From Methylophaga pinxianii (GTDB lineage: Bacteria; Pseudomonadota; Gammaproteobacteria; Nitrosococcales; Methylophagaceae), in assembly GCF_020447225.1 (NCBI RefSeq), contig NZ_JAJAEO010000182.1:18126-82125 (forward strand): a stretch of DNA of 64,000 bases. The letters run 5' to 3'. Made by a program: the position numbers and the translations under genes. The notes beneath the pieces are model-generated. The model saw only the letters and a list, made by a program, of their open reading frames with translations. It made no database searches and was not told the DNA's origin. Numbering within the stretch: the stretch's first letter is position 1; each line of letters opens with the position of its first letter. Of this stretch, positions 1 through 7,079 are shown in pieces.

Positions 1-2
1 CA

Positions 3-164
3 GACCAGCCGTCAATCAAGGCTAAAAATACACAAATACTTAATTCTGTATTCAGGGAGCTTTTCCCAGAGCAGAGGTTTATTGGAATGTCTGTAAGAAC
101 CACATTCAATTTGACGGTTTTTCCTTCTACCCGCGTCTCCATTACAAAGCCGCGGTTGATGTAG
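3..164 (+). CDS. C-terminal fragment, possibly RidA (YjgF/YER057c) family
   Basis: An open frame enters from the left edge and stops with TAG at 162-164. About 53 residues are visible. The stretch VFRELFPEQRF followed by SVRTTFNLTVFPSTRVSI resembles the C-terminal part of RidA proteins, which clear reactive enamine/imine intermediates and end with an R-T-x-x-x-V-x-x-L-P-x-x-x-x-V-x-I pattern. The match rests only on this short tail, and the start and most of the protein lie outside the window. The stop is 26 bp before the DJ-1/PfpI gene, so the two may share a transcript. It could equally be an unrelated accessory protein. Confidence 0.4.
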   Translation, partial: DQPSIKAKNTQILNSVFRELFPEQRFIGMSVRTTFNLTVFPSTRVSITKPRLM

Positions 165-190
165 ATATTATGAGTCAGAGTAATACTTGA

Positions 191-775
191 ATGAATATTG
201 GCATTTACATCTACGACAACGCCGAGGTACTGGATTTTTCGGGACCATTCGAAGTGTTCTCAACCGCTTCGCGGCTTTGTAAGGGCGATATTCCTTTCAA
301 TGTTTTTCTGGTAAGTGAAACCGGGAATATGGTTTCTGCCCGAGCTGGGTATTCAGTTTTACCGAGCTATGGTTTTCACAATCATCCAGACATTGATGTT
401 CTAATCGTTTCAGGCGGTGTTCATACGGATGAAATGAAAAAACCTCAGGTCATTGATTGGATTTCTAAACAGGCACGTAAAGCCACTCTGGTTGCATCAG
501 TTTGCACTGGTGTATTTATGCTGGCACAGGCTGGAATAGTGAACGAGCATAAGGTGACGACGCATTGGGAAGATGTCGCTGACCTAAGAAAGATGTTTCC
601 TCAGTTGACAGTTGTCGAGCATGTTCGCTGGGTAGATGAGGAATCCATCATCACGTCAGGCGGTATCTCAGCAGGAATTGACATGAGTCTCCATTTGGTC
701 AGCAAGTTGCACAGTAATGACCTGGCTGAAAAGACAGCAAGACAGATGGATTTTTCATGGACAAAAAACGCATAA
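191..775 (+). CDS. DJ-1/PfpI family protein, isonitrile-hydratase-like class I amidotransferase fold
   Basis: 194 residues, the size of a one-domain DJ-1/PfpI protein. The N-terminus has the D-x-x-G-P-x-E-V-F motif (residues 15-23). The nucleophile elbow is A-S-V-C-T-G with Cys105, followed by a strand with H-T-T-H-W-E-like residues at about 121-127 and a conserved T-S-G-G-I-S-A-G-I-D segment near 155-164. This is the pattern of the isonitrile hydratase/AraC-type GATase-1 branch. The real substrate cannot be read from sequence. There is no C-terminal AraC DNA-binding domain, so it is a stand-alone enzyme. No strong ribosome-binding site precedes the ATG. The TAA stop lies in CATAACAA, the same context as the stop of the next gene, as in integron cassettes. 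Confidence 0.82.
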   Translation: MNIGIYIYDNAEVLDFSGPFEVFSTASRLCKGDIPFNVFLVSETGNMVSARAGYSVLPSYGFHNHPDIDVLIVSGGVHTDEMKKPQVIDWISKQARKATLVASVCTGVFMLAQAGIVNEHKVTTHWEDVADLRKMFPQLTVVEHVRWVDEESIITSGGISAGIDMSLHLVSKLHSNDLAEKTARQMDFSWTKNA

Positions 776-919
776 CAATGGCCTATTAAGGGGCCGCAAG
801 CTTGATTTTTCTACTGCCTGAAACTGAAACATGAATTAGAATTTATTTTTTAATCCTGATTCTGACACCAAGTTTTTATTGCCAGTTCTACTATGGGCGA
901 TGCGGTGTAGGAGCGATAC

Positions 920-1396
920 ATGACAATAGAAATTCGCCAACTCACAATAAAAGATGTCGGACTGATGAATGCGTGGCTTACGAACTTCGGTGAGGTATTC
1001 AATGACATGAAAACCTACACGGAAAAACCCCCAACGGCAGACTATCTTAAACGTTTACTTAGTGGTGATTCATTTATTGCATTGGCAGCGTTGTCAGATG
1101 AAAAGGTTGTAGGAGGTCTGGCAGCCTACGAGCTACAAAAATTTGAGCAAGAACGCAGTGAAATTTATATCTATGATCTTGCGGTTTCGGCAAAGCATCG
1201 ACGAAAAGGCGTTGCTACAGCTTTGATTGAAAAATTAAAAAAGATAGCCGTTGAGCGTGGTGCATATGTCATTTTTGTTCAGGCTGATACGGGCATAGAG
1301 GACGAGGCTGCCATTGCGCTTTATAACAGATTTGGGTCTTGCGAAGAGGTCCTGCACTTTGATATTTCGGTTGAGTCTGCTGATAAAACGGCATAA
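920..1396 (+). CDS. GNAT acetyltransferase resembling aminoglycoside 3-N-acetyltransferase AAC(3)-I
   Basis: 158 residues with a complete GNAT fold. The acetyl-CoA motif A is D-L-A-V-S-A-K-H-R-R-K-G-V-A (86-99) with the R-x-x-G-x-A pyrophosphate loop. The flanking segments FIALAAL (52-58), KFEQERSEIYIYDLAVS (74-90), GAYVIFVQAD (114-123) and EEVLHFDI (142-149) follow the AAC(3)-I family almost word for word as I recall it. That family acetylates N3 of gentamicin-type aminoglycosides and is usually carried on integron cassettes. The C-terminal tail differs. Whether this copy confers resistance is not shown by sequence. An atypical 5' region of about 140 bp separates it from the DJ-1 gene. Its TAA stop overlaps GCATAACAA, which would be the left end of an attC-like site. 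Confidence 0.85.
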   Translation: MTIEIRQLTIKDVGLMNAWLTNFGEVFNDMKTYTEKPPTADYLKRLLSGDSFIALAALSDEKVVGGLAAYELQKFEQERSEIYIYDLAVSAKHRRKGVATALIEKLKKIAVERGAYVIFVQADTGIEDEAAIALYNRFGSCEEVLHFDISVESADKTA

Positions 1397-1475
1397 CAAG
1401 CATAAGCAATATGCTCTTCGGGGCCCTGACGTCACTTCACTTCGTGGTTGTTGCGGGTGTTAAAGGGCAAAGACC
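1390..1475 (+). other. Degenerate attC-like recombination site (weak)
   Basis: The left end reads GGCATAACAAGC and overlaps the stop codon of the acetyltransferase gene, as in integron cassettes. The right end near 1458-1468 reads GGGTGTTAAAGG, close to but not matching GTTRRRY (last base G). The outer ends are only loosely complementary (TAACA...GCAA against TAACAC...GCAACAA). There is no integrase gene in the window. I treat it as a possible relic, not an active site. Confidence 0.28.
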
Positions 1476-1623
1476 GTGCAAATTATTCCTCTGGCCGATA
1501 AATGGAGTTCATTGCTGAGTGAGTTGGCTGAGCTTCATCATTTCAAGTGCAGCAAACTTGATTTAACGAGATAGAGTAAAAATCCCTACCAATCTGGCCC
1601 GAAGTCAGAAAAAAAGGAGCGTT

Positions 1624-2631
1624 ATGCCAAAAGATGACATCACATCAAATTCAGCAGAAATAGCTTCTGAAGATGAGCGTGGGCAACAAGCCAGCTCGCC
1701 GCTTGAAATCACTTGGCGAGGGTGGTGGGATATCGTTCGGCGGGTTGTTAACAATGTGAGTTGCCATGATATTTCGCTTCTCGCCGCTGGCGTGGCGTTA
1801 TTTATGATGCTGTCCATCTTCCCTGCATTAAATGTCGGGGTGTCGCTTTTTGGGCTTTTTTCGTCACCTGGAAATATCCTTTCCCAAGTCGAACCACTTC
1901 GGCAACTGTTGCCTGAACAGGCATTCACTATATTTACGGACCAGCTTACTGAGCTCACAAGTACTGACGAAGCAACCTTTAGCTTAACGTTAGTCATGTC
2001 GCTGTTAGTGTGGCTTTGGGTGGCACGCAAGGGGGCTATGGCGGTAATTAAGGCGTGTAATATTATTTACAGAGAAGAAGAAAAGCGACCATTTTGGAAC
2101 CTGCTGCTGATGTCACTTTTATTTACTGTAGTCGGGATTTTCAGTTTTGTCATTTTAGCGTTACTCGCCATTCTGGTACCTGTGATTCTCAGCATGATTC
2201 CTCTGGGGGAAAAGTTAGAGACTTTGTTGAGAACATTGCGTTGGCCAATCCTGGCGGTGATGTTCATTATCATATTGGAGTGTGTTTATCGTTTTGCCCC
2301 CAATAGAAAAAATGCCAAATGGCGTTGGGTCAGCGTCGGGTCGATTATTGCTACTTTGCTGTGGCTTTTGGCTTCTATCGGTTTCACTGTCTACGTGCAA
2401 AATTTCTCTAGTTACAATGAAACCTATGGCGCGATTGGCAGTGTGATCATTCTGATCTTGTGGTTTTATCTTAGTGCTTTTGTTGTGTTGCTGGGAGCCG
2501 AGATAAACGCTGAAATAGAGCTGCAAACCGAAGTTGACTCCACGGTTGGAGAAGACAAACCAATGGGGCAGCGGGGTGCTTACGTAGCAGACACTCCCGC
2601 TCCTGAGCCCTCAAAAGATAGGCAGCGCTAA
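1624..2631 (+). CDS. YihY/BrkB family inner-membrane protein
   Basis: 335 residues, slightly longer than E. coli YihY because of a hydrophilic N-terminus (1-45) and a charged C-terminal tail (300-335). Six or so hydrophobic spans lie at about 50-80, 120-145, 160-190, 207-224, 238-258 and 270-292. The family signature Y-N-x-T-Y-G-x-x-G-x-x-I-x-x-L-x-W ... L-L-G-A-E-I-N-A is present at 264-296. The family was once annotated as RNase BN, which was a mistake; its function is still unclear (transport or envelope roles have been proposed). A clear GGAG ribosome-binding site sits 6 bases before the ATG. It stands alone, converging on the phosphate-binding lipoprotein gene. Confidence 0.92.
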   Translation: MPKDDITSNSAEIASEDERGQQASSPLEITWRGWWDIVRRVVNNVSCHDISLLAAGVALFMMLSIFPALNVGVSLFGLFSSPGNILSQVEPLRQLLPEQAFTIFTDQLTELTSTDEATFSLTLVMSLLVWLWVARKGAMAVIKACNIIYREEEKRPFWNLLLMSLLFTVVGIFSFVILALLAILVPVILSMIPLGEKLETLLRTLRWPILAVMFIIILECVYRFAPNRKNAKWRWVSVGSIIATLLWLLASIGFTVYVQNFSSYNETYGAIGSVIILILWFYLSAFVVLLGAEINAEIELQTEVDSTVGEDKPMGQRGAYVADTPAPEPSKDRQR

Positions 2632-2672
2632 ACAACATGTATATCGAATGTCAGGGCTGATGAAGGGAAAGA

Positions 2673-2705
2673 CAGCTTGATATTTCAAAAGGAATTATCA
2701 AGCTG
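2673..2705. terminator. Hairpin between convergent genes
   Basis: CAGCTTGATA (2673-2682) and TATCAAGCTG (2696-2705) form a perfect 10-bp stem with a 13-base loop. It lies between the ends of the YihY gene (2631) and the PstS-like gene (2723, opposite strand). There is no strong T-run on either side, so it is probably a weak bidirectional terminator or an mRNA end stabiliser. Confidence 0.55.
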
Positions 2706-2722
2706 CCAACAAACTTGATTTA

Positions 2723-3784
2723 TTAAAGCCCCAACTTTTCCTGCTCTGCCTGAATAATCTCTGGTGATAAAGGCAGGTAATACAATGGTTGTGCTAATGA
2801 TTGGCCTTCCTCCAGTGTCCAGTTAATCAGATTTTTTATTTCGCTGGCTTTGTCCGGTGTTTTATATTGTTGACGGATTAATGCCCAGGTGTAGGCGACG
2901 ATAGGGTAGGCCGATTCGCCTTCTGGATCTGCAATGGATGAAGCGAGATCTTCTGCTTCCGGGTAGAAGGTATCGGTGAGTCCCATATCGCCTGTTTTGT
3001 TATCCGGTAGCACAAATTTACCTGCTTTATTTTCCAAACGTGCGACATTTAAGCCGAGGCGTTTTGCAAAGCCAAATTCAACGTAACTAATACTGTTTTT
3101 GGTAATGGCCAGTCTTTGTGAAACCCCTTCATTGCCTTTGGCCACCACGGTTGTTCCGGGCCAGTCCAGTAATTTTGTGGCACCGAATTCGGTCTTCCAG
3201 GTAGGGCTAATGGTTGCCAGGTGATTAGTAAATGCGAAGGTAGTGCCACTGCTGTCAGAGCGGGCAATGACCTGAATCGCGCTGGAAGGCAGATTGATGT
3301 TTGGGTTGGCCGCTAAAATCCGTGGATCATTCCAGCGAGTGATGTTGCCCAGAAAAATATCAGTATAGACATCTCGGGGGAGATGCAGCGTGTCAGTCAG
3401 GCCATCGATATTGTAGGCGATACTGATCATGCCCGAGATAACAATGATTTCCTCAAACTCACCATTCAAACGGGCAGATTCTTTGTCATTTATCGGTGCG
3501 TCAGTGGTGCCGATGTCGGCTGTGCCTTCAATAAATTGTTCAATGCCTGCACCACTGCCAATAGAACGATAGGTGAATTTGGTGGTGGGGTGACTTTCAC
3601 CATATATTTCTAACACTTTATTAAAGAATGGTGAGGCAAAGGTAGAGCCTGCAAGGATTATTTCAGGGCGAAAGTCTTCTGTTTCTGATGTTTCCATGGA
3701 TGGATTCTTTGAGTCACAGGCAGTCAGGCTGAGTGAAAAGAGTGTCACCGCAAAATAGAAAAGGGATTTAATTTGTTTATTCAT
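2723..3784 (-). CDS. pstS: PstS-like phosphate-binding lipoprotein
   Basis: 353 residues. The N-terminus is a lipoprotein signal with lipobox L-T-A-C (Cys23). The mature part is a PstS/PBP-like-II domain: I-L-A-G-S-T-F-A-S-P-F near 44-54, F-T-Y-R-S-I-G-S-G-A-G-I near 69-80, the D-A-P-I segment and R-S-D-S-S-G-T-T-F, all known phosphate-contacting regions. It should bind periplasmic phosphate and pass it to a PstCAB importer, but no pstCAB or phoU genes are adjacent. It is therefore an orphan binding protein and may instead serve sensing or surface functions. An AAGGA site lies 7 bases before the ATG. Transcribed leftward; its 5' end faces the malate dehydrogenase promoter region. Confidence 0.88.
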   Translation of the reverse strand: MNKQIKSLFYFAVTLFSLSLTACDSKNPSMETSETEDFRPEIILAGSTFASPFFNKVLEIYGESHPTTKFTYRSIGSGAGIEQFIEGTADIGTTDAPINDKESARLNGEFEEIIVISGMISIAYNIDGLTDTLHLPRDVYTDIFLGNITRWNDPRILAANPNINLPSSAIQVIARSDSSGTTFAFTNHLATISPTWKTEFGATKLLDWPGTTVVAKGNEGVSQRLAITKNSISYVEFGFAKRLGLNVARLENKAGKFVLPDNKTGDMGLTDTFYPEAEDLASSIADPEGESAYPIVAYTWALIRQQYKTPDKASEIKNLINWTLEEGQSLAQPLYYLPLSPEIIQAEQEKLGL

Positions 3785-3861
3785 TGTTATTTCCTTAGCG
3801 CATCAGTTGATTCATCTGGCGTGTAGCTTCCACTAAGCAATATACATATGCATTGTTACAT

Positions 3862-3881
3862 ATATATGGCAATCCATATAT
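3862..3881. promoter_or_regulatory. Palindrome between pstS-like gene and mdh
   Basis: ATATATGG-CAAT-CCATATAT is a perfect 8-bp inverted repeat 78 bp upstream of the pstS-like start and 140 bp upstream of the mdh start. Its place between two divergent genes fits an operator, but it does not match a Pho box or any site I can name. Confidence 0.4.
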
Positions 3882-3907
3882 GTTGTTGCACTAAGTTGAT
3901 TTATTAT

Positions 3908-3937
3908 TTGTCAACAGCCGAAATAGGCTGGTATCAC
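3908..3937 (+). promoter_or_regulatory. Possible sigma-70 promoter for mdh
   Basis: TTGTCA (3908-3913), an 18-base spacer and TATCAC (3932-3937) give an acceptable but imperfect promoter about 85 bases before the GTG start of mdh. Chance matches are possible. Confidence 0.35.
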
Positions 3938-3960
3938 TCAGGTTTTTTAAGCTTACACCT

Positions 3961-3988
3961 CTCAACTATTTCCAATAAGATAGTTGAG
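3961..3988 (+). promoter_or_regulatory. Hairpin in the mdh 5' leader
   Basis: CTCAACTAT (3961-3969) and ATAGTTGAG (3980-3988) form a perfect 9-bp stem with a 10-base loop. It ends about 25 bases before the AAGGAAG ribosome-binding site of mdh. It could stabilise the leader or take part in translational control. Confidence 0.5.
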
Positions 3989-4022
3989 CAAGCCAAATCA
4001 ACTGAGAAAGAAAGGAAGCCAC

Positions 4023-4967
4023 GTGCAAAATAAAATTGCTCTCTACGGTGCTGGCAACGTCGGTGCAACAACGGCCCACTGGTTAGCTCAAAAAGAATTA
4101 GGGGATATCGCTTTATTTGATATCCACGAGCAGATAGCTGAAGGCAAGGCGCTGGATTTAATGCAGTCCGGACCAGCTGCGGGGTTTGATGCCAAGATTA
4201 CGGGCAGTCAGCATCCCGAGATTATTGCTGATGCCAATATTGTGGTGGTGTCTGCTGGAGTGCCACGACGTAAAGATCCTGAAACAGGGAAATATCCAGG
4301 TCGGGATGAATTAATCAAAATCAATCAAGGCGTGATTGAGCTGGCGGCAGAGAATATAAAACGCTATGCGCCCAACAGTATAGTGATTGTGGTGACCAAC
4401 CCGATTGAAGCAATGTGTCATGTTGTCAAAGAAATCACTGGCTTTTCGAGTGAACGAATTATCGGTCAGGCAGGGGCTCTGGATACCACACGTTATAAGG
4501 CGTTTATTGCCATGGAGTTGGGCGTGAGTGTGAAAGATGTGAATGGGCTTGTGATTGGCGGACATGGCGATGCGATGGTGCCGTTACCTACACATACCAC
4601 TATTTCTGGAATTCCGATTCTCGATTTAATCAGCGAAAAACGCCTGGAAGAAATTATTCACCGCACCGCGCATGGTGGTGGAGAAATAGTCAATCTGCTT
4701 GGCTATAGCAGCTATTACGCAGCTGCCGCCGCCACCGCCCAGACGGTTGAATCAATATTAAAAGATCAAAAACGGCTCATTCCCAGCGTGGTATATACCC
4801 GTGGCGAATATGGTTAAAGCGATTTATTTATTGGCCTGCCGACTATTCTGGGCTGCAAGGGTGTGGAAAAAATTGTCGAGCTCAATCTGGATTTTGATGA
4901 AAAAGCCAAACTGGAAAACTCGATGAAGGCGGTGAAAGAAGTCGTCGCTTTGTTGGGATATAGTTAA
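4023..4967 (+). pseudogene. mdh: Malate dehydrogenase (NAD-dependent) interrupted by an in-frame TAA
   Basis: The GTG start at 4023 follows AAGGAAG. The protein has the Rossmann motif G-A-G-N-V-G (9-14), the acidic residue binding NAD ribose (F-D, about 33), the mobile-loop arginines V-P-R-R-K-D (82-83), and the catalytic R and H in L-D-T-T-R and G-G-H-G-D-A (His181). It belongs to the lactate-dehydrogenase-like malate dehydrogenases of the TCA cycle. A TAA at 4815-4817 ends the frame after 264 residues. The same frame then runs a further 49 codons to a second TAA at 4965-4967. That segment reads SDLFIGLPTILGCKGVEKI and on to the C-terminus, exactly what should follow GEYG in this family. Total length without the stop would be 313 residues, normal for the family. 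A single C-to-T change (CAA to TAA) would explain it. It may be a real nonsense mutation, a sequencing error or a read-through site. Confidence 0.87.
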
Positions 4968-5019
4968 GACGCTTAGACTTTAGTTAGTCAGGATTTAATT
5001 TCAGCTGAAAACGTATACT

Positions 5020-5400
5020 GTGAAACGTCAAACCATTCTCGTGCTACTTGTGCTGTTGGGCTTCGGGTATGCCGCTTTTCAGGCAGTTATTTACTATACA
5101 AAGGGCATGGACTATCAAAGCTTATCCAGTAAAAGCTCTCCAGATAATCGTTATTTGATTACCGAATTTCTCTCAATGACCGAAGTTTCTCAGGCTCCCT
5201 ATGGTCTGCATCTGGTGCTCTCAACCGCGCCTGTCAAATTACCAGAAGATGGACAAGTCATTTTCGCCGGTTATTGCGATCATTTCTTTTATGAATGGTA
5301 CTCAAACCAGCAAATCAGCATATCGTGTGATGGATATGATGAACATCAGCTCATGTCTCGCTCGGTCAAAGCTTATGGAATAGACATTCATTTCAACTAA
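5020..5400 (+). CDS. Hypothetical membrane-anchored protein, 126 residues
   Basis: The GTG start is followed by M-K-R-Q and a 15-20 residue hydrophobic stretch (5-24), a signal anchor or uncleaved signal peptide. The remainder (25-126) is predicted to lie outside the cytoplasm. It includes S-S-P-D-N-R-Y-L-I (39-47), a pattern common in small periplasmic proteins, and two cysteines (near 86 and 103) that could pair. I do not recognise the family. It starts 52 bp after the true end of mdh. No good ribosome-binding site is visible, so the start is uncertain. Confidence 0.6.
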   Translation: MKRQTILVLLVLLGFGYAAFQAVIYYTKGMDYQSLSSKSSPDNRYLITEFLSMTEVSQAPYGLHLVLSTAPVKLPEDGQVIFAGYCDHFFYEWYSNQQISISCDGYDEHQLMSRSVKAYGIDIHFN

Positions 5401-5630
5401 AATCTTTTGCTTGATTTATTGATAGCAATTCAACATCCGTAACAAATTGAGAGTATGACAATGCGTTAAGTCGATGGAATGGAGATGGAGTGATGCAATA
5501 CGGTTTAGCGCACCCAAGCTTTTGATTGGCATGCCAAGCAAGTATCATCTTTCGATTTTATTAATGCGGGATGTTCTCAAATGGATTTGAAGCAGATGAA
5601 CAAAGTAAGAAACAAAAGGAGCTCAACCTG

Positions 5631-7076
5631 ATGGCGGAGTCCAAAGTGTATTTTCGGAATTATCGTTTTAGGTGGTTAGCTGGGCTGGGCATCCTGCTGA
5701 TGTGTGTGGCGGTTTATCATGTATACAAACCACTACCATATGGTGTTGACTACACTGCTCCTGCACGAACAGCCTCCCACATTCAGTTTCTGGCTGATAG
5801 AACCTATACCGTTAATGATACGCGGCACATGGAGCAACAGATCTTTGATGCGGTTTTTGACATGATTGCCGGTGCGCGCAAGATAGTGCTGGTGGATATG
5901 TTTCTGTTTAATGACTTTCAAGGTCAGGGAGCAGAGGAACATCGTGCTTTGTCAGACGAACTGACTGACGCGCTGATTGCTCAGAAGCAGCGTTATCCTG
6001 AGCTGGAAGTACATGTCATTTCTGACCCGATTAATAACCTGTATGGCGGTCGAGCCTCGCGTCATTTTGCTCAATTGGAAGCGGCTGGCATCCCCGTCAC
6101 AGTGACTGATTTAACCCGTTTGCGTGACAGCAACCCTGTGTACTCTGTGTTCTGGCGTCTGTTTATCCAACCATTTGGCAATAGTGAAGGTGAGCTGCTT
6201 CCCAATCCTTTTGGAGAAGGCCGCGTTTCAGTGCGGACTTATCTCGCCATGCTCAATTTCAAAGCCAATCATCGCAAACTGATTATTGCCGATAATGGAC
6301 ATGAACTGACTGCTTTAGTGACATCAGCCAATCCTCACGATGGCAGTAGCGCGCATGGCAATGTGGCATTACGTTTTAATGGTGATGCTGCGTGGGATTT
6401 GTTTGAAACTGAAGCAGCGGTATTAACCTTTTCGGGTAAGGCTGCGCCGATTTTTGAACTGCAGCAAGTAGCCGAACCAATCGAGAACGGTCTGACGGTT
6501 CAGGTGGTGACTGAGCGGGCAGTAGAACGATCGACCTTGGAGTTGATTAATGAGGCGAAGCCCGGAGATAAATTGGATATGGCCATGTTCTATCTCTCCG
6601 ATCGGCATATTGTCGAGGCTTTGAAAGCAGCAGAAGTGCGAGGGGTGATTTTACGGGTGTTGCTGGATCCAAATAAGGATGCGTTTGGTCGTGAGAAAAA
6701 CGGAGTTCCGAATCGGCCGGTTGCCCATGAATTAAAACAAGCGGGTATCACGGTTCGCTGGTGTGATACGCATGGCGAGCAATGTCATGCCAAATGGCTG
6801 ATGCATCGTGGAGTGGAAGGCAATACAACGATGTTGCTGGGCTCTACTAACTTAACAAGGCGTAACCTGCACAACCTCAATCTCGAAACCAACGTCATCG
6901 TAAAAGGTCCGGCTGAAGCTGTCCCGTTACAACGTGGGCAAATCTGGTTTGATGAGCGTTGGAATAATCTGTATGGACGGCATTACAGCGTTGACTATGC
7001 GACTTATGCTGATGAGAGGCTTTGGCCTCGTCTGTTGTATCGCATGATGGAATGCACCGGTGTAAGTACGTTTTAG
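5631..7076 (+). CDS. Phospholipase D/cardiolipin-synthase-like protein with one membrane anchor
   Basis: Start chosen at the ATG at 5631, preceded by AAAAGGAG with a 9-base spacer; an in-frame ATG at 5571 lacks such a site. The protein has 481 residues. A hydrophobic anchor lies at about 12-32 and two PLD half-domains follow. The first HKD motif is complete: H-R-K-L-I-I-A-D (His214, Lys216, Asp221). The second is H-A-K-W-L-M-H-R-G (His386, Lys388), lacking the usual Asp, but followed by the conserved G-S-T-N-L-T-R-R-N. The family transfers or hydrolyses phosphatidyl groups through a covalent phospho-histidine. The changed second motif leaves catalysis plausible because His and Lys remain. It stands alone and converges to within 3 bp of the phosphoesterase gene. 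Confidence 0.85.
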   Translation: MAESKVYFRNYRFRWLAGLGILLMCVAVYHVYKPLPYGVDYTAPARTASHIQFLADRTYTVNDTRHMEQQIFDAVFDMIAGARKIVLVDMFLFNDFQGQGAEEHRALSDELTDALIAQKQRYPELEVHVISDPINNLYGGRASRHFAQLEAAGIPVTVTDLTRLRDSNPVYSVFWRLFIQPFGNSEGELLPNPFGEGRVSVRTYLAMLNFKANHRKLIIADNGHELTALVTSANPHDGSSAHGNVALRFNGDAAWDLFETEAAVLTFSGKAAPIFELQQVAEPIENGLTVQVVTERAVERSTLELINEAKPGDKLDMAMFYLSDRHIVEALKAAEVRGVILRVLLDPNKDAFGREKNGVPNRPVAHELKQAGITVRWCDTHGEQCHAKWLMHRGVEGNTTMLLGSTNLTRRNLHNLNLETNVIVKGPAEAVPLQRGQIWFDERWNNLYGRHYSVDYATYADERLWPRLLYRMMECTGVSTF

Positions 7077-7079
7077 CGG

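Noticed and set aside
1605-2030. 141-codon frame opposite the YihY gene
   Set aside because: Shadow of a clearly recognised membrane protein.
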